Of a DNA stretch of 5,499 nucleotides, positions 1-5,499 are shown one piece after another. Origin of the DNA: an uncultured Bacteroidales bacterium (lineage in GTDB: Bacteria; Bacteroidota; Bacteroidia; Bacteroidales; Paludibacteraceae). The DNA lies in assembly GCA_937916355.1 (NCBI GenBank), contig CALFTM010000022.1:1-5499 (forward strand). Direction: 5' to 3'. The notes under the pieces were generated by a model that was not told the DNA's origin, did not search any database, and was given only the letters and a program-made list of their open reading frames with translations. A program made the position numbers and the translations under genes. Positions within the stretch are counted from its first letter, which is position 1. Every line of letters begins with the position of its first letter.

Positions 1-470
1 ATCGCTACTATAACGGTATGGTTTACATGCTCTCTTTCTTGCACGCTTCTGGTAATTTCAAAATCTGGAAGCCTATGCCGGAAGTCAATGAGGTGAAGGT
101 TACAGGAGAGGGTGTCGCAGAGTACAAAGGTGTGGAGTATACAGAGAGTACAACATTCTGTGAAATAGATGGATGTGACTATAATAAAGTGATTATCACA
201 GTTACAGAAGCGGAAGGAACTTCAGTAGATAACATCGGTGCATCCAATCGTGTAAATGTATATCCTAATCCTTCTGGTGATGTGGTGAAAGTGGAGTCTC
301 TCAATGGTGTGGCAAAATTGGAGTTGTGCAATCTTTTGGGAGAGTTATTGGAAGTGAAGGTTGACGATAATAGTTTAAGTGTCGCATCTTATCCTCAAGG
401 AACATACTTGTTGAGAGTATATGAAGAGGGCGGTGATGTGATTGTATGTAAAATCGTCGTGAAACGCTGA
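1..470 (+). CDS. C-terminal part of a secreted protein with a type IX secretion sorting domain (5' end outside window)
   Basis: The reading frame is open from base 3 (first residues RYYNG), so the ATG at 18 is probably internal and the gene begins left of the window. The last ~72 residues (252-467) form a type A C-terminal sorting domain of the Por secretion (type IX) family. It shows the VYPNPSGD box, a hydrophobic strand with LCNLLGELL, the PQGTYLLRV box, and a short basic end (KIVVKR). In this family the domain directs a protein already exported by Sec through the outer membrane, where it is cleaved and the protein is attached to the surface or released. The residues before it (about 18-235) contain an acidic stretch and two cysteines near FCEIDGCDYN, and I do not recognise them as a domain. 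The catalytic or binding function of the cargo therefore cannot be stated. A terminator follows directly, so this is the last gene of its transcript. The sorting domain is near certain; the cargo is unknown. Confidence 0.85.
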   Translation, partial: RYYNGMVYMLSFLHASGNFKIWKPMPEVNEVKVTGEGVAEYKGVEYTESTTFCEIDGCDYNKVIITVTEAEGTSVDNIGASNRVNVYPNPSGDVVKVESLNGVAKLELCNLLGELLEVKVDDNSLSVASYPQGTYLLRVYEEGGDVIVCKIVVKR

Positions 471-493
471 TTATAAAATTTTTTAATAAAGAG

Positions 494-530
494 AACACTG
501 TGGCAGACGAGTTCTGTCACGGTGTTTTTT
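494..530 (+). terminator. Intrinsic (rho-independent) terminator
   Basis: A 14-pair stem (494-507 with 513-526) has no mismatches apart from two G-U pairs, and encloses a 5-base loop (508-512). The T run at 525-530 starts at the foot of the stem. It lies 24 bases after the stop of the sorting-domain gene and separates that transcript from the downstream operon. This is read directly from the sequence. Confidence 0.9.
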
Positions 531-572
531 GTTTAAAGTGCATTGTAGAATTAAGAAATCAAAGAGTTTTTG

Positions 573-580
573 TAAATTTG
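573..580 (+). promoter_or_regulatory. Possible Bacteroidetes -7 box (upstream candidate)
   Basis: TAAATTTG matches the Bacteroidetes housekeeping -7 consensus TAnnTTTG exactly and lies in the AT-rich gap after the terminator, about 125 bases before the next start codon. I see no convincing TTTG at the expected -33 distance, so the assignment is weak. The site at 614-621 is an alternative or second start. Confidence 0.3.
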
Positions 581-613
581 TGGTTTAAAGTGATAATTTT
601 TTTCTGGTCTCTC

Positions 614-621
614 TATATTTG
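614..621 (+). promoter_or_regulatory. Possible Bacteroidetes -7 box (downstream candidate)
   Basis: TATATTTG also matches TAnnTTTG and is closer to the coding start at 704; it would give a leader of roughly 75 bases. A clear -33 TTTG is missing here too. The gene pair 704-3876 must have a promoter between the terminator at 530 and base 704 unless there is read-through, and this is the better placed of the two candidates. Confidence 0.38.
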
Positions 622-703
622 ACGGAAGCGAGGAAAACAGCTATGTCGAATTGGAAGTAGAAACGGAAAATTTTTTGGTAGCAAGTGAAAAATAAATTAT
701 AAT

Positions 704-1819
704 ATGAATTCGACGGAATTATTTAAATATGAAGTAAAAGAGGGCGTTTCAGAGTTTCATGCGATGTTGCACGTCCCTGATGTTTCTCTGCCTTTTTGCG
801 GACAGGTGGAAGAGATCATATCTTCGTATCTCCAGTTGATGGAGGAAGAGAGGATGTTCTCTCCTGTTTTTATTCGAGTCTTTTTGAGTGATGCCGCCAA
901 CCAGTCTGAATTTTTTCAGTCAGCATTTTCAGAATACCAGAAGTGTGCCATCTCAATTGTTGAGCAACCTCCGTTAGATGGTTCTAAAATAGCCATGTGG
1001 ATTTATGCTGTTACCGATGTGACGATACAAACTTCTTCAGATGGTTTGTTTGAAGTGAGACGTGGGGATTATAACCATCTGTGGGGCGCATACTCTTTTA
1101 ATAAGGAAATTGGCTCAGAAGAGCAGACTCGTCGTTTGTTGACGGACTATGTGGCGCAGTTGCAGAAAAGAGGTTGTCGTTTGGCGGACAATTGTGTTCG
1201 CACGTGGTTTTTTGTTCAGAATGTGGATGTCAACTATGCAGGTGTGGTGAAGGCGCGCAATGAGGTGTTCTTGCCAGAAGGTCTTACCAAGCAGACCCAT
1301 TTCATCGCAAGCACTGGGATCGCAGGACGACATGCAGAGCCTTCCGTTTCGGTGTTGATGGATACCTATGCGATATCAGGTTTGCAAGAGGGACAGATGA
1401 ATTATTTGTATGCTCCGACCCATTTGAATCCGACCCATGAATATGGGGTCAGTTTTGAACGTGGAACTTATGTGGATTATGGAGACCGTCGTCATGTTTT
1501 CATTTCTGGCACGGCAAGCATAAACAACAAAGGTGAGGTGGTTCATGTGGGGGACATCAGCAAGCAGACTTCTCGGATGTTGGAGAATATCGAGGTGCTT
1601 TTAAAAGAGGCGGATTGCTCGTTTGAAAATGTGGCTCATCTAATTGTCTATTTGAGAGATGTGGCAGACTATGCCATCGTGAGGAAAATCTTTGCGGAGC
1701 GTTTCCCTTCTATTCCAACGGTAATCGTGCTGGCTCCGGTCTGTCGTCCGGGTTGGCTGATAGAGACGGAGTGTATGGCGGTGAAGCGTATCACAAACAA
1801 GTGTTATCCTGATTTTTAA
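704..1819 (+). CDS. Chorismatase-like Rid (YjgF/UK114) superfamily protein
   Basis: This 371-residue, two-domain protein has no signal peptide or membrane segment, so it is cytoplasmic. Residues ~1-160 resemble the degenerate N-terminal half of the FkbO/Hyg5/XanB2 chorismatase family. Then come the linker motif R166-T-W (RTWFFVQNVD), the STGI-G motif (203-208), and a C-terminal Rid fold (~256-362). That fold shows the SGTASI strand (268-273), HVGDISKQ (281-288), a NIEVLL helix, and the terminal CR...ETE strand (C347, R348, E354, E356). Characterised relatives cleave chorismate to hydroxybenzoate or dihydroxycyclohexadiene-carboxylate. Simple RidA proteins of ~130 residues deaminate enamines, and the length here argues against a plain RidA. 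The ATG start is preceded by an A-rich tract with no Shine-Dalgarno. Only 20 bases separate it from ccsBA, so the two are probably co-transcribed. Family placement is fairly firm; the substrate is inferred and may not be chorismate. Confidence 0.78.
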   Translation: MNSTELFKYEVKEGVSEFHAMLHVPDVSLPFCGQVEEIISSYLQLMEEERMFSPVFIRVFLSDAANQSEFFQSAFSEYQKCAISIVEQPPLDGSKIAMWIYAVTDVTIQTSSDGLFEVRRGDYNHLWGAYSFNKEIGSEEQTRRLLTDYVAQLQKRGCRLADNCVRTWFFVQNVDVNYAGVVKARNEVFLPEGLTKQTHFIASTGIAGRHAEPSVSVLMDTYAISGLQEGQMNYLYAPTHLNPTHEYGVSFERGTYVDYGDRRHVFISGTASINNKGEVVHVGDISKQTSRMLENIEVLLKEADCSFENVAHLIVYLRDVADYAIVRKIFAERFPSIPTVIVLAPVCRPGWLIETECMAVKRITNKCYPDF

Positions 1820-1839
1820 AATATTTCAATAAAGTAACG

Positions 1840-3876
1840 TTGAAAAAGTTTCTCCTTTTCATATATGTATTGCTGACGGTGGTGTTGGCAAGTGCCACTT
1901 TTGTGGAATATTTTTATGGAAGTCTATGGGTCTCCGAAAATATCTACCACTCTATTCCCTTTATACTTCTGTGGGTTGTTTTGACCATTGGTATGTTGCT
2001 CTCCCTTTGGAGGGAAAAAGAGAAGATGCGTTGGCAGAGCCAGTTGTTGCACCTCTCTTTTGCGGTAATCTTAATGGGGGCGTTGACCTCTTATATGACC
2101 AGTTCAAAAGGATTACTGCATTTGCGGAAAGGAGCTTCGACCAACCTGTTTGAAAATACGGAGAATCAAGAGGTTCAGATGCTTCCGTTCCAGTTCTCAT
2201 TGGACTCTTTTGCTATCTCCTATTACCCAGGGACGGAAACACCATCCGACTATGTGAGTCGGGTTTCTATAGGAGGGGAAAATTTCACAATTTCCATGAA
2301 TAATCCTTTGAGGTATAGGGGGTATCGGTTTTATCAATCTTCCTTTGATGAAGATGGAAAAGGTTCGTGGTTGAGTGTCAATTATGACCCATGGGGGACT
2401 ACGATTACCTATTGTGGTTATATCTTGTTACTCCTCTCCATTTGTTCTCTCATGTTCTCTGCGCAAGGGGGATTTCGTAGGTTGTTGAGGCATCCGCTGT
2501 TGAAACAAGGAGGATTGTGGATCGTTCTGGTTTTATGGAGTGTGGGAGAGGTAAAGGCAGAACAGAATTTAAGTGATGATTTGCCATTCATATCAGAGCA
2601 GATGGGGGATTCTCTCTCTACCATTCAGGTGGTTTATCATGGTAGGGTAGTTCCGTACAATACGGTCGCTATGGATTTTGTGAAAAAGATGACGGGGAAA
2701 ACTACGTTTGGCGAATTAACCCCAGAGCAGTTCATGGAGAGTTGGCGATTGTCCCCCAAAGCATGGAGCTATGTGCCTGCCATAAAAATTAAAAGCGAGA
2801 ATTTACGACATCAGTTGGGAGTGTCGGGGGAGTATGCCCGTATGGTTGATTTGATGGAAGACGGAGACTACAAGTTGAGGCGATTGTGGAAAAACGAACC
2901 TCAAAATGGGAAGGAATCTCCGTTGCAAAAAGCTATTTTAGAAACGGACGAGAAAGTCGCGTTAGTCATGATGCTGACACAAGGCACGCTCTATCGTCCA
3001 TTGCCGACCGATGGTAGTGTGCAGGAGCTATCCCCCCTTTCGATTTCCGCCGAGTTGCTATACAATCGCATTCCGTTTTCAAAAATATTGTTCATGTTCA
3101 ATTTGACGATGGGGATTCTCTCCTTTGTTTTATTACTCTTCTCATATATCAGAAAAAGGCAAGTTGGAGGCGAAGGAGGGGCAGAGCAGTTCATTTGGAA
3201 AGGATTCCATTTTGCACTTTGCGGAGCATTGTTCTTTCATGCGTCAGGTTATCTATTGCGGTGGTACATTGGCGGTCGCATCCCTTTGAGCAATGGGTTT
3301 GAGACGATGCAATTTTTGGCTCTTTGTATATTATGTTTTGCGGTGTTGTTGTGTAGAAGATTCCGTCCGGCTTTGCCATTTGGCTTTTTGTTGTCAGGTT
3401 TCACATTGTTGGTCTCCTATTTAGGGCAAATGAATCCGCAGATTACGCCATTGATGCCGGTTTTAAACTCTCCGTGGTTGAGTCTCCATGTGTCGCTCAT
3501 CATGGTCTCCTACGCACTTTTTGCATTTATGTTGTTGGATGGAATACTTGCGTTGTGTATGCCGAGTGAGGCAGAACGTCTGATGGTTGTGAGTCGTGTT
3601 ATGCTCTATCCAGCGGTATTCCTTTTGGCGTTAGGGATATTTGTGGGGGCAGTTTGGGCAAATGCCTCATGGGGAAGATATTGGGGCTGGGATCCCAAAG
3701 AGGTTTGGGCGTTGATTACATTGTTGATTTATGCGTTGCCATTGCACGAAAAAAGCCTTAGGCACTTTCGCAACCCCCGTTTTTTTCATACCTATCTTGT
3801 GTTCGCTTTTTTATCCGTTTTGATGACCTATTTCGGAGTCAATTACCTTTTGGGCGGCATGCACAGTTATGCCTGA
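1840..3876 (+). CDS. ccsBA: Fused ResB-CcsA cytochrome c biogenesis protein (System II, CcsBA/NrfI type)
   Basis: This inner-membrane protein moves heme outward and attaches it to CXXCH motifs of c-type cytochromes. The ResB/CcsB half comprises TM1-3 (about 4-23, 40-57, 69-87), a periplasmic ResB domain (88-185) ending in NYDPWG, and TM4-5 (about 189-206, 224-240). A second periplasmic segment (~242-415) carries YHGRVVPYN. The CcsA half (from ~416) has about eight helices and the heme-binding WWD motif at 606-623 (key residues W611, W615, W617, D618, W623). The four histidines known from CcsBA are present: H71 and H636 in membrane helices, H550 and H675 flanking the WWD motif. The protein ends in the family's typical GMHSYA. 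At 678 residues it is shorter than the 936-residue Helicobacter hepaticus protein. The start is TTG: no in-frame ATG lies between the preceding stop and it, and the next ATG (residue 51) would remove TM1. The likely client is a multiheme cytochrome such as NrfA, but none is in the window. Confidence 0.95.
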   Translation: MKKFLLFIYVLLTVVLASATFVEYFYGSLWVSENIYHSIPFILLWVVLTIGMLLSLWREKEKMRWQSQLLHLSFAVILMGALTSYMTSSKGLLHLRKGASTNLFENTENQEVQMLPFQFSLDSFAISYYPGTETPSDYVSRVSIGGENFTISMNNPLRYRGYRFYQSSFDEDGKGSWLSVNYDPWGTTITYCGYILLLLSICSLMFSAQGGFRRLLRHPLLKQGGLWIVLVLWSVGEVKAEQNLSDDLPFISEQMGDSLSTIQVVYHGRVVPYNTVAMDFVKKMTGKTTFGELTPEQFMESWRLSPKAWSYVPAIKIKSENLRHQLGVSGEYARMVDLMEDGDYKLRRLWKNEPQNGKESPLQKAILETDEKVALVMMLTQGTLYRPLPTDGSVQELSPLSISAELLYNRIPFSKILFMFNLTMGILSFVLLLFSYIRKRQVGGEGGAEQFIWKGFHFALCGALFFHASGYLLRWYIGGRIPLSNGFETMQFLALCILCFAVLLCRRFRPALPFGFLLSGFTLLVSYLGQMNPQITPLMPVLNSPWLSLHVSLIMVSYALFAFMLLDGILALCMPSEAERLMVVSRVMLYPAVFLLALGIFVGAVWANASWGRYWGWDPKEVWALITLLIYALPLHEKSLRHFRNPRFFHTYLVFAFLSVLMTYFGVNYLLGGMHSYA

Positions 3877-4475
3877 AGAGCCAGTTGTAGCGACTTGAAA
3901 TGGGCGATGCCTTGACGACTTCCTCCTTCAAGGAAAGGATTCCAGACATCCCCTAAAAAAGCAGCTCCACCAAACCCCCATTTTCTGATGAGCGCACATT
4001 TGTCTGTTTCCATGCCCCCCAAGGCAATAACCTTTTTGTCAATGATGTTCTCTTTTTTCGCATTCAGCAACACCTCTTCGGAAAATGCGGAAGAGTACCC
4101 CTCTTTTGAAATGCTGTTGAATATGGGACTTAAAAAAAGATAGTCGCACATCGGTTTGAACTTCGCAACCTCCTCTAATGTGTGGCATGAGCGAGAAATG
4201 TGACCTGCCCAGTTAGGTGGAGCAATCGGGTTTCTCCCATTCAGGTGTACACCTTTCAGTTGAAAATGTTCCAGTAGAGAAAAATGGTCGTTTAAGATAA
4301 TCTTCGGGTGAAAATCGGAGGGGATTTTTTTCAAGAACTCCTCTATCTCATCAGCAGAAGCCTTTGGCTTTCTGAGGTGTAGCAATTGCAAACCGTATTC
4401 AAAAAGTTCGCAAATATATTTCACCTCATTATCGAAGAAGTCGGGTAGAGTGATGACCACTAATTTCATTTTCAT
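3867..4475 (-). CDS. Thiamine phosphate synthase family protein (ThiE/TenI-like)
   Basis: This is a 202-residue TIM-barrel protein of normal ThiE length. ThiE joins the pyrimidine pyrophosphate to thiazole phosphate; TenI relatives isomerise the thiazole. Visible motifs are LLHLRK (31-36, for LQLREK), ILND (60-63), GVHLNGRN (75-82), S96-CHTLEE, LSPIFNSISK (115-124, for GPIFPTxTK) and ALGGM (151-155). Aligned by eye to B. subtilis ThiE, R35, N62, D63, S96 and K124 match active-site residues. However, the second Mg aspartate (D112) is N82, Q57 is H33 and T156 is S121. TenI's catalytic histidine position holds S116, so it is not a clear TenI either. I infer a second ThiE-type paralogue, possibly altered in activity. 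The start may be the ATG at 4475 or the one two codons later. It begins 4 bases after the thiF stop, so it is the same operon. Its 3' end overlaps that of ccsBA by 10 bases. Confidence 0.85.
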   Translation of the reverse strand: MKMKLVVITLPDFFDNEVKYICELFEYGLQLLHLRKPKASADEIEEFLKKIPSDFHPKIILNDHFSLLEHFQLKGVHLNGRNPIAPPNWAGHISRSCHTLEEVAKFKPMCDYLFLSPIFNSISKEGYSSAFSEEVLLNAKKENIIDKKVIALGGMETDKCALIRKWGFGGAAFLGDVWNPFLEGGSRQGIAHFKSLQLALQA

Positions 4476-4479
4476 AAAG

Positions 4480-5181
4480 TTATAAGTCGATGATAAAACT
4501 CTCCATGCTATCCAGTTCGATTGTCCACAGTTTCCCGATCAACGGTTTCCCGATGTTGGCAGCCAGTAGCAATACTTGGTTGGCCTCCACAGAGCCGACT
4601 ACAGCAGGGGTCGTAGGAAGCACTGCCTTGGAGTATTCACAATGAGAGGTCTCCTGTTCTGGGAAGAGGTCGCGGTAATATTTCGGATTCTCTCCGGTGC
4701 AGAAGACGGACACTTGTCCGCTGAGTCCTTGGATCGAACCATACACATAGGGTTTGTGAAGTTCCCTGCATACCTCGTCGATGACGTAGCGTGTTGAGAA
4801 ATTATCACAACCATCCACTACAATATCATACTGAGAAATGATTTCCCTTGCATTCTCTGCGGTCAATCTGAAATTGTAATCTATGATGGCGGTCTCTCTG
4901 TTCAATTCAGAGAGCCTTTTTTTTGCGGCAGACGATTTCGGGTTTCCTACCTCCATTTCAGTGAAAAGCACTTGCCTGTGCAGGTTGGTGATGCTGACCA
5001 CATCATCATCCATCAAACCGATGGTGCCGATGCCAGCCCCGACCAGATAAGAGGCGATTGGGCAACCCAATCCCCCTACGCCCACTATCAGAACTTTAGT
5101 GTTGCGTATTCTCTGTTGCCCCTCCTCCCCAAAATCAGGGAGGAGAATCTGGCGTGCATATCGACTTTCTAATGGTGTCAT
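4480..5181 (-). CDS. thiF: ThiF/MoeB/HesA-family adenylyltransferase (ThiS-activating type)
   Basis: The family uses ATP to adenylate the C-terminal glycine of a small ubiquitin-like sulfur carrier (ThiS or MoaD). Numbered from the start chosen here (233 residues), the protein shows RYARQ (7-11), the nucleotide loop GVGGLG (34-39), DDD (58-60), NLHRQ (66-70), K82, and DGCDN (123-127) with the metal aspartate D126. C181 lies where E. coli ThiF has its sulfur-transfer cysteine. The usual zinc site is absent: YRCLFPE-type CxxC is YYRD (168-171), and the protein ends before the second CxxC. I placed the start at 5181, 7 bases after the upstream stop, because RYxRQ normally lies near the N-terminus. 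An ATG at 5211 would add ten residues and overlap the upstream gene by 23 bases. The ThiE-like gene next door supports ThiF over MoeB, though MoeB cannot be excluded. Confidence 0.9.
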   Translation of the reverse strand: MTPLESRYARQILLPDFGEEGQQRIRNTKVLIVGVGGLGCPIASYLVGAGIGTIGLMDDDVVSITNLHRQVLFTEMEVGNPKSSAAKKRLSELNRETAIIDYNFRLTAENAREIISQYDIVVDGCDNFSTRYVIDEVCRELHKPYVYGSIQGLSGQVSVFCTGENPKYYRDLFPEQETSHCEYSKAVLPTTPAVVGSVEANQVLLLAANIGKPLIGKLWTIELDSMESFIIDL

Positions 5182-5188
5182 ATCAATC

Positions 5189-5455
5189 TTATAGCTTCTC
5201 AATTTCATCAACAGACAAATTTGTCAGTTTTGAAATTACATTTACATCCAAGCCCTCTTCCTTCATTCTTTGGGCTGTTTTTAGAATTCCTATGGTTTCG
5301 CCCTCAGCTCTCCCTTTTTGCAATCCTATAGCCTCACCTTCTGCTCTTCCCTCAGCTCTTCCTTTTTTTAAACCTATAGCCTCACCCTCAGCTCTTCCTT
5401 TTTCTATTCCTATCGCTTCTCCCTCTTCCAATCCATCTTTCTTGGCGGTATTCAT
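5189..5455 (-). other. Candidate internally started small protein (RpnS-like) within the Rpn-type gene
   Basis: An in-frame ATG at 5455, just before the tetrad array, would give an 88-residue protein (MNTAKKDGLEEG...) made of the repeat helix and the conserved C-terminal segment. In E. coli Rpn genes a separately translated C-terminal fragment of this composition (RpnS) blocks the toxic full-length protein. No strong Shine-Dalgarno precedes the ATG, but this lineage rarely uses one, so the sequence neither confirms nor excludes internal initiation. Other possible starts are the TTG at 5485 and the ATG at 5266; the latter would leave only 25 residues. Confidence 0.3.
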
Positions 5456-5499
5456 GACACTGAACCAGTCATTGCAATTTTTCAAGTTCTCTTCATAAT
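5189..5499 (-). CDS. C-terminal part of an Rpn-type PD-(D/E)XK nuclease/transposase family protein (5' end outside window)
   Basis: The frame is open to the window edge (YEENLKNCNDWFSVMNTAK), so the TTG at 5485 is not a trustworthy start and the N-terminal nuclease domain lies to the right. The visible 103 residues have the typical tail of this family. A YEE-LK-y-D...TAK helix comes first, then 13 four-residue units with Gly at position 2, then a conserved end (AQRMKEEGLDV...ISKLTNLSVDEIEKL). Full-length relatives are usually around 300 residues and are annotated as Rpn recombination-promoting nucleases or 'putative transposases'. E. coli members promote RecA-independent recombination and act in phage defence. 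The catalytic D...(D/E)xK residues cannot be seen here, so an intact nuclease is not proven. The stop is 7 bases before the chosen thiF start, suggesting co-transcription. The identification rests on the tail pattern only. Confidence 0.72.
   Translation of the reverse strand, partial: YEENLKNCNDWFSVMNTAKKDGLEEGEAIGIEKGRAEGEAIGLKKGRAEGRAEGEAIGLQKGRAEGETIGILKTAQRMKEEGLDVNVISKLTNLSVDEIEKL
5282..5437 (-). repeat. In-frame tetrapeptide (12-base) repeat array in the Rpn-like tail
   Basis: Thirteen consecutive four-residue units run from DGLE to IGIL, each with Gly in second place; typical units are EGEA, IGLK, KGRA and EGRA. A higher-order period of three units (36 bases: EGEA, IG(I/L)x, KGRA) is interrupted once by an additional EGRA unit at 5342-5353. 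The strand is rich in E, K, R and A, as expected for a charged helix. In Rpn proteins such four-residue repeats vary in number between strains and sit in the dimerising helix. Confidence 0.85.

Noticed and set aside
643..660. Mini reading frame MSNWK in the leader before the Rid-like gene, which could be a leader peptide
   Set aside because: Five codons with a single Trp, no adjacent attenuator hairpin and no ribosome site; too little to call a regulatory peptide.
1961..2200. Minor reading frames inside ccsBA and the other large genes on both strands
   Set aside because: They overlap well-supported genes, have no recognisable motifs or sensible starts, and are expected shadows.
3877..3960. 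Search for a plus-strand terminator after ccsBA; a short TCCTT/AAGGA hairpin is present near 3922-3935
   Set aside because: The stem is only about five pairs, it has no T run after it, and it lies inside the ThiE-like coding region.
5214..5225. Perfect 12-base palindrome (GACAAATTTGTC) near the thiF start, a possible operator
   Set aside because: It lies fully inside the conserved C-terminal codons of the Rpn-like gene (LTNLS), is AT-rich and isolated, and no regulator or promoter box accompanies it. Chance is the simpler explanation.
5282..5437. Repeat array as a possible CRISPR or regulatory DNA repeat
   Set aside because: The units are contiguous multiples of 12 bases without spacers, keep the reading frame and code for the known Rpn-tail pattern.
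5154..5498. 114-residue plus-strand reading frame rich in Pro, Ser and Ala
   Set aside because: It is the complement of the repeat-containing Rpn-like gene, and its apparent repeats are the shadow of the tetrapeptide array. The minus-strand protein matches a known family tail.

Overview
The window looks like a compact piece of chromosome from an anaerobic or microaerobic member of the Bacteroidetes, most likely order Bacteroidales. The evidence is a type IX secretion C-terminal sorting domain at the left end, -7 boxes of the TAnnTTTG type, start sites without Shine-Dalgarno sequences, a fused ResB-CcsA cytochrome c biogenesis protein, and a PD-(D/E)XK 'Rpn/transposase' family protein. I cannot name the genus. 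Six protein genes are visible, two of them cut by the window edges. There are no RNA genes, insertion sequence ends or CRISPR arrays.

Left part, plus strand (1-1819). The 3' end of a secreted or surface protein gene ends in a sorting domain and is followed by a clear intrinsic terminator (about 494-530). A 173-base gap, with two possible Bacteroidetes -7 boxes, leads to a 371-residue protein of the chorismatase-like branch of the Rid (YjgF) superfamily.

Middle, plus strand (1840-3876). Twenty bases further on, a TTG codon begins a 678-residue CcsBA-type protein (System II heme export and cytochrome c synthetase) with the WWD motif and all four expected histidines. It probably shares a transcript with the Rid-like gene. 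Its last 10 bases overlap tail to tail with the minus-strand operon.

Right part, minus strand (5499 down to 3867). The transcription order is: the C-terminal part of an Rpn/PD-(D/E)XK nuclease-like protein, a ThiF/MoeB-type adenylyltransferase, and a ThiE/TenI-type protein. The genes are packed within a few bases of each other. The ThiF-ThiE pair suggests the end of a thiamine-thiazole operon. The ThiF protein lacks the usual zinc cysteines, and the ThiE-like protein has changes at positions normally used for metal and substrate.

The most interesting element is the Rpn-like C-terminus. It has 13 consecutive four-residue units with glycine at the second position of each, an internal in-frame ATG just ahead of them, and one extra 12-base unit breaking a 36-base higher-order period. 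This matches the published gene-within-gene design in which a separately translated, repeat-variable C-terminal fragment (RpnS) inhibits the full-length nuclease (RpnL) in phage defence. The catalytic domain lies outside the window, so that identity is inferred from the tail alone.
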